Counted from the first letter of the stretch, positions 37,364-48,815 are shown. The stretch is 64,000 nucleotides of DNA from Thiomicrorhabdus sp. 6S3-12 (GCF_017571475.1 NZ_JAGETW010000003.1:217738-281737), one strand, 5' to 3'. Program-made: numbers and translations. The notes: generated by a model from the sequence alone, not told the origin.

Positions 37364-38778
37364 AACTCTTTACTCTCTCTGTTTCTCAAGGATTTGGAAC
37401 TCTGTTCAATATATTCGATCAGGGTGACTTCGTTTAATTGCTTACGGTCGATTTTAAAATAAGCACGCTGCTCGTCGGGACGGATGACGACTTCGTAAAT
37501 GCCGTCGTAAGCAGCCAGCGCTTTCTCCAGCCCGGCAACGTCGCTCTCATCAACGCGACCCAACGGAACCGAAGCGATACTTAAAGGCATCGGCTTCTCC
37601 ATAGTCATCGCCGCCAAAAGCCAAATCATACCCAATACGCTGGTCAAAACAAAGACCCCATTATAACCATAATGCTGATAAAAATAGCCCCCTAATGCAC
37701 CACCGATTGCCGCTCCGATAAACTGGCTGGTCGAGTAGACGCCGCTGGCAGTTCCTTTCTTGTCCGCCGGCGACAATTTCACCACCAGCGACGGCAATGA
37801 AGCTTCCAGAAGATTAAAAGCAGTGAAGAAAATCAGCAACAGCACAAACAACATCCAGAAGCTCTGTTCAAAGCCGATAAAACTCAACTGCATCAGGGTA
37901 ATGGCGGAAATCGCGCCGACAAATACCTGTTTCATACGCCCTTTGCTTTCCGCTTGAATAATAAACGGCACCATCAATGCAAAAGAGAGGAGCATGACCG
38001 GCAGATAGATATGCCAATGATCAACCGCCTGCAATCCGGCGGAGTCGCGCAAGGTCAGCGGCATTACCACAAACATCGCCGTCAGAATTGCATGCAGAAC
38101 AAAAACCCCTAGATCAAGGCGCAACAACTGGCCGTGGCGCAATATATCGGAAAACTGACTCATATCGGTCTGCGCTTCGCGCTGGAACGCCTGATTCTCG
38201 ATCTTCGGCAAGGCAAAAATCACCAGCAGAATCCCGACAAGGGAAAGCAGTGCAATCACCCAGAAAATACCGCGAACGCCGATCCAGGCACTTAGCAGCG
38301 GACCGGCAACCAGAGACAGGGTAAAGGAGAGACCGATCGTCATGCCGACAATAGACATAGCGCGCAAACGATATTGCTCACGTACCAGATCGGCCACCGA
38401 TGCCATCAGCACCGCGGCCACCGCCCCCATCCCCTGAAGAGCCCGGCCGAGAATCATCATTTCGATCGAGTCGGCAAGCGCGCAGATAATCGAACCAAGC
38501 ATAAAAATCAGCATCCCGACGACAATCAACGGCTTGCGCCCGAACTTATCGGAAAGCGACCCGAAAGGGATCTGCAACAGCGCCTGAGTCAGGCCGTAGA
38601 TCCCGATGGCGATACCGATCTGGGTACCGGTAATATTCTGAAACTCCTGCTCTGCAAAAAGCGCAAAGACCGGGAAAATCATAAACAGGCCAAGCATACG
38701 GGTAGAAAAGATTCCAGCAATCGAAAAAGCCGCTCTGCGCTCGACAGGACTCATAGAATTCGGTTCAGGAATGGACAT
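37351..38778 (-). CDS. yajR: YajR-type MFS transporter
   Basis: 475 residues. Twelve membrane helices with the MFS motif A block [17 protein letters not shown], and a C-terminal ferredoxin-like cytoplasmic domain (about 395-465; [21 protein letters not shown]) as in E. coli YajR. A proton-driven exporter whose substrate is not known. It precedes and overlaps ssb; an MFS gene before ssb near uvrA is common in this class. Confidence 0.93.
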   Translation of the reverse strand: MSIPEPNSMSPVERRAAFSIAGIFSTRMLGLFMIFPVFALFAEQEFQNITGTQIGIAIGIYGLTQALLQIPFGSLSDKFGRKPLIVVGMLIFMLGSIICALADSIEMMILGRALQGMGAVAAVLMASVADLVREQYRLRAMSIVGMTIGLSFTLSLVAGPLLSAWIGVRGIFWVIALLSLVGILLVIFALPKIENQAFQREAQTDMSQFSDILRHGQLLRLDLGVFVLHAILTAMFVVMPLTLRDSAGLQAVDHWHIYLPVMLLSFALMVPFIIQAESKGRMKQVFVGAISAITLMQLSFIGFEQSFWMLFVLLLIFFTAFNLLEASLPSLVVKLSPADKKGTASGVYSTSQFIGAAIGGALGGYFYQHYGYNGVFVLTSVLGMIWLLAAMTMEKPMPLSIASVPLGRVDESDVAGLEKALAAYDGIYEVVIRPDEQRAYFKIDRKQLNEVTLIEYIEQSSKSLRNRESKELCEA

Positions 38779-38934
38779 AATGTAACCTTTTGTTTTTGTA
38801 AGTACAGACCGGGGCCACGCCGGAACGCTTTCGATTTCCGATAAAATTCTGCGGTGTACCGCAAAACGCTTAGCCGGATTTTATTCACCTTGGCGAAAAA
38901 TATGCTTTGCCCCGGGCCGGTTAAAGAGCGCAAA

Positions 38935-38969
38935 ATTATAACATTTCCCTCTTGGCGCCACGCTATAAT
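38935..38969. promoter_or_regulatory. Back-to-back -10 boxes for yajR and the SIMPL gene
   Basis: TATAAT on the minus strand at 38940-38935 and on the plus strand at 38964-38969. They lie 23 bases apart and point away from each other, so their -35 regions overlap and polymerase can serve only one at a time. No good -35 hexamers were found. Confidence 0.55.
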
Positions 38970-38992
38970 CGAAGCGTTTCAATAAGGATTTT

Positions 38993-39034
38993 GCACGTTT
39001 TTTTGCCTTGCAAAAGTTTAAGGCAAGGCTGTGC
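38993..39034 (+). other. Leader hairpin before the SIMPL gene
   Basis: GCCTTGC (39005) pairs with GCAAGGC (39023), enclosed by GCAC (38993) and GTGC (39031). It lies 30 bases before the start codon, downstream of the -10 box, so it would be in the mRNA leader. Effect unknown. Confidence 0.4.
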
Positions 39035-39068
39035 GAAACTTCGCCGTTAAGACCATAAGGAGCGTTTC

Positions 39069-39797
39069 ATGCCGACGAAACAGACACAAAGCAACCGCAG
39101 TCTATTTTTCTCACTAGCGAGTTTTGCGCTGTTGCTGTGTGCGCTGAGCATACAGCCGGTACAGGCCGATGACAAGCAACCCTCCGGACACAAAATTCAT
39201 TTTTCCATTACCGAAAGTGAAAACGTCGGGAATGACCGAGTGTCGATCACCTTCAGCCATGTGGCTCAGGGTGCGACACCGCAATCGGTTACGGAGCAGA
39301 TCAACAAGCGAATGAAATCCGCGTTTGCCGTATTGAAACGCTATCCGGATATTGTCGCCCAGACATCGCAGTACAATATCTACCCGGTCTATCAGAAACA
39401 GTTAATCAGCCACTGGCGCGGTCAGCAGTCGTTAAGCATTCATTTCGAAAACCGTCCGCAGGAAATGGCCGTTCTTGATGAAATTCAGCCGCATCTGGAA
39501 TATAAATCCATGCAATTCAGTGTATCCGACACGCGCCGTAAAGAGGTTCTCGAACAGCTGACCCGAAAAGCCATTCAGACCTATCGTCAGCGAGCACAAC
39601 TGATCGCATCCGAGTTCGCCAACGCCAAATATCAGCTACTGGAAACCCATATCAACACACCGAATATTCCGGTTGCAAGAGCGCTGTACGCACGCGCCGA
39701 AACCGCGATGGCATCCGACATGAGCGCCCCCAATGTCGCGGCCGGGGAAAGTAAAATTCAAATACAGATTTCCGGCAGGCTGCTACTCAAAGAATAA
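39069..39797 (+). CDS. Secreted SIMPL-domain (DUF541) protein
   Basis: 242 residues: signal peptide 1-33 (LLLCALSIQPVQA), then a SIMPL domain with the periodic beta/alpha pattern (VTEQINKRMKSAFAVLKRYP, ARAETAMASD). Bacterial relatives include the oxidative-stress protein YggE; the biochemical role is poorly known. AAGGAGCG precedes the ATG. No terminator before the convergent GGDEF/EAL gene, 40 bases on. Confidence 0.88.
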   Translation: MPTKQTQSNRSLFFSLASFALLLCALSIQPVQADDKQPSGHKIHFSITESENVGNDRVSITFSHVAQGATPQSVTEQINKRMKSAFAVLKRYPDIVAQTSQYNIYPVYQKQLISHWRGQQSLSIHFENRPQEMAVLDEIQPHLEYKSMQFSVSDTRRKEVLEQLTRKAIQTYRQRAQLIASEFANAKYQLLETHINTPNIPVARALYARAETAMASDMSAPNVAAGESKIQIQISGRLLLKE

Positions 39798-39837
39798 CGA
39801 GCAGCAAACCGCTCTGTCATCTATTGGTTACGCGCTT

Positions 39838-42800
39838 TCAAGGCTGCTGAAAACGCGTCAGCCATGCCTCCAGTTCTTTCGCCGGCAAAGGCCGGCTATA
39901 CAGATACCCCTGAACATAGCGACATTGCTGCTGTAACAGAAACTCGGCCTGCTTTTCGCTCTCGACGCCTTCGGCAATGACATTCAGGTTCATCCCCTGC
40001 GCCAGATTGATAATGGTGCGGGTAATATTGGCATCGTCTTCGTCTTCCGGAACACCCTGAATAAAAGACATATCAATTTTCAACTTATCGATCGGCAGAT
40101 ATTTGAGCCGCACCAGCGAAGAATAACCGGTTCCAAAGTCATCGATCGAAATTCGCACCCCTAGCGTCTTCAACTCTTGTATCACATTAGAATAAGTGGT
40201 CTCTTTCATCACCAGCGTTTCGGTCACTTCGAGTTCGATATAACGCCCGTCGATATTCGCTTCCTGCAAGGCGCTACGCACAACATGGAGCAAATTCTTG
40301 TCAATCAACTGCCGCCCGGAGAGATTCACGGCAATATAGTCGACTGCAACGCCCTGCTCAAGCCAGCTTTTCATTTGGCGGCATGCGGCACGCAAGACCC
40401 ACTCACCCAACTTGAGAATGACGCCGGAATCCTCTGCCAGCGGGATAAACCGAGCCGGCGGAACCAGCCCCATTTCCGGATGATTCCAGCGCACCAACGC
40501 CTCGACACCGGTCAGTCGATTTTCAACCATGTCCACCTGAGGCTGATAATAGATGACAAACTCTTCATTCTCCAGCGCCTTATAGAGACCGTTGAGCATA
40601 AACAGCGTTTCGAAACTGGATGCGGACATCTCACTCGAGAAGAACTCAAAATTGTTCCGCCCTTGATCTTTGGCCCTATACAGCGCCGTATCGGCATTTT
40701 TCAGCAGCAAAACCGAACTGCTTGAATCTGCCGGAGCCATGGCGATCCCGATACTCGCCGTTACCGTGACTTCATTCACGTCCAACATGATCGGCTTACT
40801 GATGGAATCGAGAATCTTTTCGGCAATCAGCCCCGCTTCTTCCGCCGAATGCAGATCCTCCAACAGAACAACAAACTCATCCCCGCTAACCCGGGAAACC
40901 GTGTCGTGCTTACGCAACGCCTGCTGCAGACGACTGGCAATAACCTGCAACAGCAAATCACCATGCGGATGGCCGAAGCTGTCATTAATCGCCTTAAAGT
41001 GATCCAGATCGAGATAGAGCACGGCCAAATTGAGTTTACTTCTGCTGATATGCGTCAAAGCGTGCTCGAGGCGGTCATTCAATAAAACCCGGTTCGGCAG
41101 TGAGGTCAAAGCGTCGTGATGCGCCAGAAAACGCAGCTCCTCTTCATTCTCTTTAAGCGCCGAAATATCGGAAAATACGCCAATGTAATTGAGAAGTCCT
41201 CCCTTCTCATCCTGTATCGTGCTGATCGAAAGCCATTGCGGATAGATTTCACCGTTTTTGCGGCGATTCCAAACCTCCCCCTGCCAACGCCCTTTATCAA
41301 GCAGTCCGTCCCACATTTCCCGATAAAAGCTCTCATCATGTTTACCCGAATAGAGAATATTCGGAGTTTTTCCGTCCACCTCCTGCAAGGAGTAGCCGGT
41401 GATACGTGTAAAAGCCGGGTTAACGCTGATAAAGCGGTTTTCGGCATCGGTCACCATAATACCTTCGGCCAGATTGGCGATAATCGAAGACGCCTGATTC
41501 AACTTCCGTTCATTCTTTTTGCGCTCGGTAATATCCTGAATGGTGCCAAACATTTCCACGACATCGCCGGCATCGTCAAACTGCAGAACACCGATTCCGT
41601 ACACCCATTTCTCACGGCCGTCGAGAGGAGAAACAATCCGATACTCTTTATCAAACGGCCGTTTCTTGCCAAGCACTTCATTAGTGAGATACTCGGTCAT
41701 CATCGCTCGGTCTTCCGGCTGAATCAGTGATATCCAACCGGCCACATCGCGGACAAAGTACTCATCAATCCCCAGAATCCGGTCCAACTCTTCGGAACTG
41801 GTCCAAAGTCCTCTTTGCACGTCTAAAACATAGTGCCCGACCTTGGCAACCGACTGCGCCAGCCGCAGATATGTCTCGCTGGCCTGTAAACGATCATTGG
41901 CTTTCTTGAATTCGGTAATGTCTTCGGAAATCCCCAGCAGATATTTGGGTTCGCCTTTCTCGTCCGGAATGCCGACTTTGATCGTATGCAATATTCTGTC
42001 GCCCGCAGGTGTACTGACCAGTTCCTCGGCTACCGAGGTGACTTTACCGGAATTCAGCGCTTTGCGATCCTGCTCAACGAAGAAGCTCGCCTGCTCTTCG
42101 GGGAAAAAATCGTAATCATTTTTCCCCAGCATCTGATCACGGCTGTAGCCAAGAATTTTTTCGCCGGCTTTATTAAAGCGGACAAAGCGCAGTTCCTTGG
42201 CTTCTTTGACAAACAGCATCAGAGGGATAGATTCGACAATCGCCTCCAATTCCGCTTCGCGCTGATTCAATTCCTTTTCGATATGACTCTTTTCGGTAAT
42301 ATCCTGAACCGTTCCGGCGGTACTGAGCGGATTTCCCTGATCATCAAAAACCGTAAAGGCCTGCTCTAAGACATATTTGACTCTGCCGCCCGGGAAAAGC
42401 ACTCGATGTTCAACGTTATAAACCTGTTTATCTCTTAACGATTTCTCAAAAACCTCAAGCACCCGCTGTCGATCTTCAGGATGGATCAGTTCCAGAAACC
42501 CCTCATAAGTCGGCTCAAAGGATGCTTCGTCACATTCGAATATCCGGTAGGTTTCAGGAGACCAATCGAGTTTATTTGCCCGCAGATCGAATTCCCAGTC
42601 ACCGATTTTTGCGACACGCTGCGTTTCACTTAATTTTTTCCTGACACTGGTCAGTTTCTGATGATCAATGCAGACCTCAATGGAATGCGCCAGCTTATGC
42701 ATAAGCTCCAGCAGGCAGTTAAGTGCAAAATCATCAAATTCCGAATGCGTTCTGTTTATAACCAGAACGCCGAATTCATTCAACGCAAACAGATAATAGA

Positions 42801-43086
42801 AATTCCCACCACTCTGCATCTGCAGCACATCTTGCCGATGCTGTTGATATCGCTGCAGCAACGGCTCAATTTCTTTTGAATCCAGTGAACATTCGGGGAT
42901 CGATTCGGCATGGGCGCAACAGATTTCGACCAAGGATCCTTCCTGTCGATAAATCGCAACCGATTCGCAGTTAAGACGGCTTTGCATCAGGCTTGCCATC
43001 TCATTCAGCATTCTGTCCAATTCAAAGGAGTTGCCAATCGCAACGGCAATATCAAAAAATGCCGACTGCAGGGCGTATCTATCCAT
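39838..43086 (-). CDS. GAF-PAS-GGDEF-EAL c-di-GMP signalling protein
   Basis: 1082 residues, no membrane helix: GAF-like 1-150; four PAS/PAC domains (about 165-280, 285-395, 405-530, 540-655); GGDEF domain with motif SGDEF at 734-738; EAL domain (about 835-1075) with EALVRW (Glu862), NLSGRQ, ELEVTET and DDFGTGYSS. The EAL residues look complete, so phosphodiesterase activity is likely. In the GGDEF motif the first Gly is Ser, a change often tolerated, so cyclase activity is open. Cytosolic sensing of redox, light or small ligands by the PAS/GAF modules. Divergent from uvrA. Confidence 0.93.
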   Translation of the reverse strand: MDRYALQSAFFDIAVAIGNSFELDRMLNEMASLMQSRLNCESVAIYRQEGSLVEICCAHAESIPECSLDSKEIEPLLQRYQQHRQDVLQMQSGGNFYYLFALNEFGVLVINRTHSEFDDFALNCLLELMHKLAHSIEVCIDHQKLTSVRKKLSETQRVAKIGDWEFDLRANKLDWSPETYRIFECDEASFEPTYEGFLELIHPEDRQRVLEVFEKSLRDKQVYNVEHRVLFPGGRVKYVLEQAFTVFDDQGNPLSTAGTVQDITEKSHIEKELNQREAELEAIVESIPLMLFVKEAKELRFVRFNKAGEKILGYSRDQMLGKNDYDFFPEEQASFFVEQDRKALNSGKVTSVAEELVSTPAGDRILHTIKVGIPDEKGEPKYLLGISEDITEFKKANDRLQASETYLRLAQSVAKVGHYVLDVQRGLWTSSEELDRILGIDEYFVRDVAGWISLIQPEDRAMMTEYLTNEVLGKKRPFDKEYRIVSPLDGREKWVYGIGVLQFDDAGDVVEMFGTIQDITERKKNERKLNQASSIIANLAEGIMVTDAENRFISVNPAFTRITGYSLQEVDGKTPNILYSGKHDESFYREMWDGLLDKGRWQGEVWNRRKNGEIYPQWLSISTIQDEKGGLLNYIGVFSDISALKENEEELRFLAHHDALTSLPNRVLLNDRLEHALTHISRSKLNLAVLYLDLDHFKAINDSFGHPHGDLLLQVIASRLQQALRKHDTVSRVSGDEFVVLLEDLHSAEEAGLIAEKILDSISKPIMLDVNEVTVTASIGIAMAPADSSSSVLLLKNADTALYRAKDQGRNNFEFFSSEMSASSFETLFMLNGLYKALENEEFVIYYQPQVDMVENRLTGVEALVRWNHPEMGLVPPARFIPLAEDSGVILKLGEWVLRAACRQMKSWLEQGVAVDYIAVNLSGRQLIDKNLLHVVRSALQEANIDGRYIELEVTETLVMKETTYSNVIQELKTLGVRISIDDFGTGYSSLVRLKYLPIDKLKIDMSFIQGVPEDEDDANITRTIINLAQGMNLNVIAEGVESEKQAEFLLQQQCRYVQGYLYSRPLPAKELEAWLTRFQQP

Positions 43087-43391
43087 GTTTTAAATATCCT
43101 ATTCGCGGTCTTTTTCTAAGAAATCCAACGTTCGTTCCCGTTCGAGACGGTTTCAATCCCTGAAATCGCACTCGTGGCAAGCAATCGTTCGAATCGCCAA
43201 AATGAAATCTCATTCAAACACAATTAACCCGCTAATCATTGCAGATTAAAAGAAATCATATCAAGCAAGGCTGCACAGTAACAATTAAATCCCTTTACAC
43301 ACTTCTGAAGCCTGACACTGACTGCAACATATTGTTTTAAAAACAACCTTGCTATAATAGCGGTTTGCCTCAAATTCTTGGACAGGGTTCT
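43087..43391. other. Control region between the GGDEF/EAL gene and uvrA
   Basis: On the plus strand TATAAT lies at 43353-43358, 34 bases before the uvrA start, with only a poor -35 (TATTGT at 17 bases). No CTGT-N8-ACAG LexA box is visible. The remaining sequence shows nothing I can name. Confidence 0.5.
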
Positions 43392-46202
43392 ATGCTTGAA
43401 GAAATTGTCATTCGCGGCGCGCGCACCCACAACTTAAAAAATATCGATGTGACGATTCCGCGCGACAAACTGATCGTAATTACCGGTTTGTCGGGCTCGG
43501 GAAAATCTTCATTGGCATTTGACACCATCTATGCCGAAGGTCAACGTCGTTATGTGGAATCGCTTTCCGCCTACGCCCGTCAGTTCCTGTCGGTGATGGA
43601 GAAACCGGATCTGGATCATATCGAAGGGCTTTCTCCAGCGATCTCAATCGAGCAAAAATCGACTTCGCACAACCCGCGATCCACCGTAGGAACCGTGACC
43701 GAAATTTACGACTACCTGCGTTTGCTGTTTGCCCGTGTCGGGACACCGCGTTGTCCGACACACGGCTGCGATCTGCAGGCGCAAACCGTCAGCCAGATGG
43801 TCGATCACACTTTGGAATTGCCGGAAGGCAGTAAATGCTTGCTGCTATCTCCGGTGGTACGCGCCAAAAAAGGCGAACATCAGACGCTGTTGAGCGAGCT
43901 GCAGGCGCAAGGCTTTATCCGCGCCCGTATTGACGGCGAAACCCGCGAACTCGACGGCACTATCGAACTGGAAAAAAACAAGAAGCATACAATTGAGGTG
44001 ATTATCGATCGCTTCAAAGTACGCGAAGATATCAAGCAACGTCTGGCGGAATCCTTCGAGACCGCCCTGCGGCTGTCCGACGGTCTGGCGCAAGTGGTTC
44101 CCATGAGCGAAGACGACGATTTCGAACTGCTGTTCTCGGAAAAATTCGCCTGTCCGCATTGCGGCTATTCGGTTCCGGAGCTGGAACCGCGAATCTTCTC
44201 CTTCAACAATCCGCACGGCGCCTGCCCGACCTGTGACGGACTGGGCGTCAAAGAGAGTTTCGAAGCCGACAAGATCATCAGCCATCCGGAGTTAAGTCTC
44301 GCCGGAGGCGCGATTCGCGGTTGGGACCGCCGTCACAAATACTATTACGATCTTCTGAAAGCGGTTGCCGACTTCTATGAGTTCGATATTGAAACCCCTT
44401 GGCAGGAGCTTTCTGCAGACAATCAAAAAGTTATTCTGTACGGCTCCGGTCGCCAGCAACTGCCGCTGCCGCACGGCAAATATAGCGATGTCCGTCGCTT
44501 TGAAGGCGTCATTCCGAATATGGAACGCCGTTTTGCCGAGACCGAAAGCAAAGCGGTGCGCGACGAACTGGAAAAATACCGCACCAGCAAGCCTTGCTCG
44601 GCCTGCGGCGGCACACGCCTGAACGAGGTCGCCCGGCATGTGTATGTTAACGACTACACCTTGCCGCAACTGACCGATTTTCCGGTCGGCGAACTGCATC
44701 AGATTTTCAGCGGAATGACGCTGGAAGGTGCGAAAGGTGAGATTGCCGCCAAAATCATCAAGGAAGTTCACGAGCGCCTGAGCTTTCTGGTCAATGTCGG
44801 CCTGAACTATTTGACTCTGAACCGCAGCGCCGACACGCTTTCCGGTGGAGAGGCACAGCGTATCCGTCTCGCATCGCAGATCGGTGCCGGTCTGGTCGGC
44901 GTCATGTATGTCCTCGATGAGCCGTCAATCGGCCTGCACCAGCGAGACAATGACCGACTGCTCAGCACTCTGAACCACTTGCGCGATCTGGGCAATACGG
45001 TGATTGTCGTCGAACATGACGAAGACGCCATCCGAGCAGCCGATCATGTACTGGATATCGGTCCCGGTGCCGGCATCCACGGCGGTCGGGTCATGGCTCA
45101 GGGAACGCCGCAGGAAATCATGGACAACCCGCAATCTCTGACCGGTCAGTTCCTGAGTGGAAAGCGTGCAATCAGTCTGCCGCAGCAGCGCCTGAAAACC
45201 GACGAACGCTGGCTGAAAATTAACGGCGCCCACGGCAACAACCTGAAAGATGTCAATCTGGAAATCCCGGTCGGGCTTCTGACCTGCGTCAGCGGTGTGT
45301 CCGGTTCCGGGAAATCGACACTGATTAACGGCACCCTTTCCAAGCTTTCGGCCAACATCCTTAACAAAGCCGGGCATACCCCGTCACCTTACAAAAGCCA
45401 CGAAGGGTTTGAACACTTCGACAAGGCCGTCAATATCGACCAGAGTGCCATCGGACGCACACCTCGTTCCAATCCGGCGACCTATACCGGACTCTTTACC
45501 CCGATCCGTGAATTGATGGCGGCAACACCGGAATCCCGTACCCGCGGCTATACGCCCGGACGCTTCAGCTTCAATGTCAAAGGCGGGCGCTGCGAAGCCT
45601 GTCAGGGCGACGGAGTTTTAAAAGTGGAAATGCACTTCCTGCCGGATGTGTATGTTCCCTGCGACGTCTGTCAGGGCCAGCGTTACAATCGCGAAACCCT
45701 GCAGGTGCAGTACAAAGGCAAGAATATCCATGAGATTCTGGAAATGACCGTCGAAGACGCTCGCGCTTTCTTCGACTCGATCCCGGTATTGGCTCGCAAA
45801 CTGCAGACATTGATGGAAGTCGGGCTCGGCTACATCAAACTCGGCCAGAGTGCGACAACCCTTTCGGGCGGTGAAGCGCAACGCGTCAAACTGGCCAAGG
45901 AACTGTCGAAACGCGATACAGGCAATACGCTGTACATACTGGATGAACCCACCACCGGCCTGCATTTCCACGATATCGAACTGCTGCTGCAGGTTATCAA
46001 TCAGTTACGGGATCACGGCAACACCATTGTCATTATCGAACACAATCTGGATGTGATTAAAACCGCTGACTGGGTCGTCGATCTTGGCCCGGAAGGCGGC
46101 TCCGGCGGCGGACAGATTATCGCCACGGGAACACCTGAAGAGATTGCCGCCAATCCGCAATCGCATACCGGTCGATACCTTAAACCGCTGCTTGCGCGTT
46201 AA
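43392..46202 (+). CDS. uvrA: Excinuclease ABC subunit A
   Basis: 936 residues from the ATG at 43392 ([17 protein letters not shown]); an in-frame ATG 27 bases upstream would add residues absent from the family. It has two ABC ATPase halves with P-loops GLSGSGKSS (32-40) and [10 protein letters not shown], two LSGGEAQR signatures, and zinc-finger cysteine pairs ([26 protein letters not shown]). It is the damage-recognising subunit of nucleotide-excision repair. It complements the photolyase for UV damage. Confidence 0.98.
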   Translation: MLEEIVIRGARTHNLKNIDVTIPRDKLIVITGLSGSGKSSLAFDTIYAEGQRRYVESLSAYARQFLSVMEKPDLDHIEGLSPAISIEQKSTSHNPRSTVGTVTEIYDYLRLLFARVGTPRCPTHGCDLQAQTVSQMVDHTLELPEGSKCLLLSPVVRAKKGEHQTLLSELQAQGFIRARIDGETRELDGTIELEKNKKHTIEVIIDRFKVREDIKQRLAESFETALRLSDGLAQVVPMSEDDDFELLFSEKFACPHCGYSVPELEPRIFSFNNPHGACPTCDGLGVKESFEADKIISHPELSLAGGAIRGWDRRHKYYYDLLKAVADFYEFDIETPWQELSADNQKVILYGSGRQQLPLPHGKYSDVRRFEGVIPNMERRFAETESKAVRDELEKYRTSKPCSACGGTRLNEVARHVYVNDYTLPQLTDFPVGELHQIFSGMTLEGAKGEIAAKIIKEVHERLSFLVNVGLNYLTLNRSADTLSGGEAQRIRLASQIGAGLVGVMYVLDEPSIGLHQRDNDRLLSTLNHLRDLGNTVIVVEHDEDAIRAADHVLDIGPGAGIHGGRVMAQGTPQEIMDNPQSLTGQFLSGKRAISLPQQRLKTDERWLKINGAHGNNLKDVNLEIPVGLLTCVSGVSGSGKSTLINGTLSKLSANILNKAGHTPSPYKSHEGFEHFDKAVNIDQSAIGRTPRSNPATYTGLFTPIRELMAATPESRTRGYTPGRFSFNVKGGRCEACQGDGVLKVEMHFLPDVYVPCDVCQGQRYNRETLQVQYKGKNIHEILEMTVEDARAFFDSIPVLARKLQTLMEVGLGYIKLGQSATTLSGGEAQRVKLAKELSKRDTGNTLYILDEPTTGLHFHDIELLLQVINQLRDHGNTIVIIEHNLDVIKTADWVVDLGPEGGSGGGQIIATGTPEEIAANPQSHTGRYLKPLLAR

Positions 46203-46231
46203 AAAGGCCTGCGATAACACCACCCCACTTA

Positions 46232-46264
46232 CTTGCCCGGCTAATCCTTCTTTAGCCGGCAAGG
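46232..46264 (+). terminator. Weak hairpin behind uvrA
   Basis: CTTGCC-GGCTAA pairs with TTAGCCGGCAAG with one bulged C. There is no T-run behind it, so it may stabilise the 3' end or act as a poor terminator. Confidence 0.4.
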
Positions 46265-46431
46265 TCAATGGCCGCAGACTGAACTCTCAGTCTCCACTCG
46301 TCAAATCGAACGCTTTTTGCAATTATTCACGTTAATATAGTGCGGTATCCTCTAAACCCGCAAACAGTGCATAACCTGACCGTCCTGTTTACGTACCCAA
46401 ATTGTTTCTTCTTTAATGGCACAGCGATTAC

Positions 46432-47412
46432 ATGTATACACTTAACCCGACACTGCAACCGCACACTGACAATGCCAATGATCTGCGCCCGTCCTGCGTG
46501 CCTTCCGTTGCCGTTATCATCCCCTGTCTCAATGAAGCGCAAACCATCGCCAAGGTCATCGCCGATGTCAGAAGAGCTCTTCCTGTGAGCCGTATTTACG
46601 TGTACGACAATAATTCCACGGATCAAACGGCAGACATCGCCGCTGCTGCGGGCGCGGTCGTTCGCCAGGAAGTGCGCCGCGGCAAAGGACGAACGCTGAA
46701 AAAGGCGTTTGGCGAAGTTGAAGCCGATATTTTCGTTACCCTGGACGGGGACGATACCTATGATGCATCACGTCTGCCGGAAATGATTGAACGCCTGCAA
46801 CAGGATCATCTGGATATGCTGGTCGGCGACCGTTTACAGGATCGCTCAAGCCATGACAGAACCGGTCACTATCTGGGTAACCGGCTATTCTCAAAAATGA
46901 TCTCCACACTGTTCGACATGCCGGTAACGGATCCGTTTTCTGGTATGCGGGTAATGAGCCGTCGCTTTATCAAAAGTTTCCCGTCAATCGCTTCCGGTTT
47001 CGAAGTTGAAGTTGAATTAACCATCCACGCTTTCGATCTCGGTGCCGCTATTGCGGAGGTAGCCGTCGATTACCGCCTGCGCCCGGAAGATTCGCATTCC
47101 AAACTGCGTACACTTAAAGACGGCACCAAAATTTTCTTTAAACTGTTCTGGCTTTACCAGCTCAAGAAGCCCTTGCAGTTTTATGGCTACGCCAGCCTGC
47201 TGTTGCTTACCCTCTCCTGTATTACCTTTGCCATTCCATTGATCGAGTTCCTTACAACGGAAAAGGTATCGCATTTCCCGACGCTGATTGTCAGTATGGG
47301 CGGCTTCGTTCTCACTTTGCTGACTTTCGCTATCGGGCTGATTTCCGAAAATATCAACAGCCATAGTCGCGAGATTAAACGCTTTATTTTTCGCAGCAGC
47401 CAACGGAACTGA
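46432..47412 (+). CDS. Family 2 glycosyltransferase with C-terminal membrane helices
   Basis: 326 residues. GT-A fold with VIIPCLNEAQTI and the metal-binding DGDD at 105-108; PFSGMRVMSRRF and GFEVEVELTIHA are typical of DPM1/polyprenyl-phosphate sugar transferases. Two membrane helices lie at about 257-277 and 285-308. It would transfer a sugar from a nucleotide sugar to a lipid carrier on the cytoplasmic face. The next gene begins four bases after its stop. No strong ribosome-binding site before the ATG. Confidence 0.88.
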   Translation: MYTLNPTLQPHTDNANDLRPSCVPSVAVIIPCLNEAQTIAKVIADVRRALPVSRIYVYDNNSTDQTADIAAAAGAVVRQEVRRGKGRTLKKAFGEVEADIFVTLDGDDTYDASRLPEMIERLQQDHLDMLVGDRLQDRSSHDRTGHYLGNRLFSKMISTLFDMPVTDPFSGMRVMSRRFIKSFPSIASGFEVEVELTIHAFDLGAAIAEVAVDYRLRPEDSHSKLRTLKDGTKIFFKLFWLYQLKKPLQFYGYASLLLLTLSCITFAIPLIEFLTTEKVSHFPTLIVSMGGFVLTLLTFAIGLISENINSHSREIKRFIFRSSQRN

Positions 47413-47415
47413 TTT

Positions 47416-48768
47416 ATGTTGAATAAAGTAAAACAGCGAATCCGGGACGACTGGAAACTTTTCCTGCAGAATTACTGGCTGGATCGCAAACCCATCTATA
47501 CTCCCGACGATCCACAGTGGCACAATGAAGGCCTTTCGTTTGCCTTTATCAGCATCATTCTGATCGGCATGACGCTGTTTTTTTCGCCGATGCCACCGGA
47601 CGATCTGTTAAGACACGTTCATGCCTGGCAGTATGGCTACGACTATCGCCTGATGTTTGATGGTTACCCCTATCACTTTAATGCCTGGTATGGCTTTGAC
47701 TGGGTAGCAGGAAACCTTTATCAGGCGTTTGGCGCTTTCAGTATCAAATTAATCCAGACCGCATCGATTGCCTTGCTGGCACTTGTGGTTTACCTCAACT
47801 TGCATGAAGCCCACAAAGACACACGGATCTTCTTGCTGCTTTTCGTGATCTGGGCGGTCGGCGACCGTTTTCTTCTGGCCAGGCCGACGATCTTTGAAAC
47901 CTTACTGATGTTTCTGGCGATTGCCGCCAGCTACAAGAATCTGAAGCCCCAATGGGATGCCCTGCTGCATTTGACACTGGGATGCTTGATGGCAAGTTTT
48001 TATCATTTGTTTTTTATCTACCTGATTCCGCTGCTTTTCTGGCGACGGATCTATCTTTTCCCGTTACTTGCAGGCGTCATCGGCTGGCAGTGGTTTAGCG
48101 GAGGTCAGTATTTTCAGGAGGTTATGGATATCTTCAATTTCGGCTCCATGCGTATCGACGGGATCAATGTAACGGAAAATCGTTTCGCCTTACCGGCCAT
48201 TCTTCTGCTGGGCGCTTTCGCACTCTTATTTGTGTACCACTGGCAGCGCACTGATAAGCAATGGCTTTTGACTGCCGGATGGTTTTCCCTTCCGATGCAG
48301 ATTCGCTATGTCATGGACAATCTGTTTCCGATCCTGATTTTTATTCTCGGCAGACACTGGAAAATCAGACCGCACCCGTTTCTGATTCTATTCATGCTGG
48401 TCATGGTAAAAGGGACTCTGGGCAGTTCGGCCTTCTATTTCAGCCAGAAACCGCAAACAACCGAGTATTTTGCGCAGGGCGAACATATCTTGGCGCAGAA
48501 TCTCGGGGTCAACTTCTGGGTAATCAATCAGGGAGCGAATCAGCAGGTCAGAGTCGCGCCGGCGATGGAAATCGGCTTTGCTGATAATGCGATACAACAA
48601 GCAACGCTGGAGAAAAAGGTCAGCTGCGAACTGCTGAGGAAATTCGATTTCGATAAGTATGTGGAAAACTCGGCGGTCGAACTACCGACCGAGTGTCTGC
48701 AGCTGCAAGCTTCGACCGCGGACGGGTATAAAATCTGGAAAGTGTTGCACAACGACTTCGTGCGATAA
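47416..48768 (+). CDS. Polytopic membrane protein, possible GT-C glycosyltransferase
   Basis: 450 residues: cytoplasmic start (1-42), about ten membrane helices (43-370), and a C-terminal soluble part (375-450). An acidic pair in the first outer loop (PMPPDDLLRH, Asp62/63) is where GT-C enzymes keep their catalytic residue. Family not recognised. Paired with a lipid-carrier sugar transferase, it may take the sugar from the carrier and attach it to a glycan or protein outside (inference). Confidence 0.7.
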   Translation: MLNKVKQRIRDDWKLFLQNYWLDRKPIYTPDDPQWHNEGLSFAFISIILIGMTLFFSPMPPDDLLRHVHAWQYGYDYRLMFDGYPYHFNAWYGFDWVAGNLYQAFGAFSIKLIQTASIALLALVVYLNLHEAHKDTRIFLLLFVIWAVGDRFLLARPTIFETLLMFLAIAASYKNLKPQWDALLHLTLGCLMASFYHLFFIYLIPLLFWRRIYLFPLLAGVIGWQWFSGGQYFQEVMDIFNFGSMRIDGINVTENRFALPAILLLGAFALLFVYHWQRTDKQWLLTAGWFSLPMQIRYVMDNLFPILIFILGRHWKIRPHPFLILFMLVMVKGTLGSSAFYFSQKPQTTEYFAQGEHILAQNLGVNFWVINQGANQQVRVAPAMEIGFADNAIQQATLEKKVSCELLRKFDFDKYVENSAVELPTECLQLQASTADGYKIWKVLHNDFVR

Positions 48769-48815
48769 CCTTTGATCCATAGAGTCCAAGCGGCAAGAAA
48801 TTGAAAGCACTGGAA

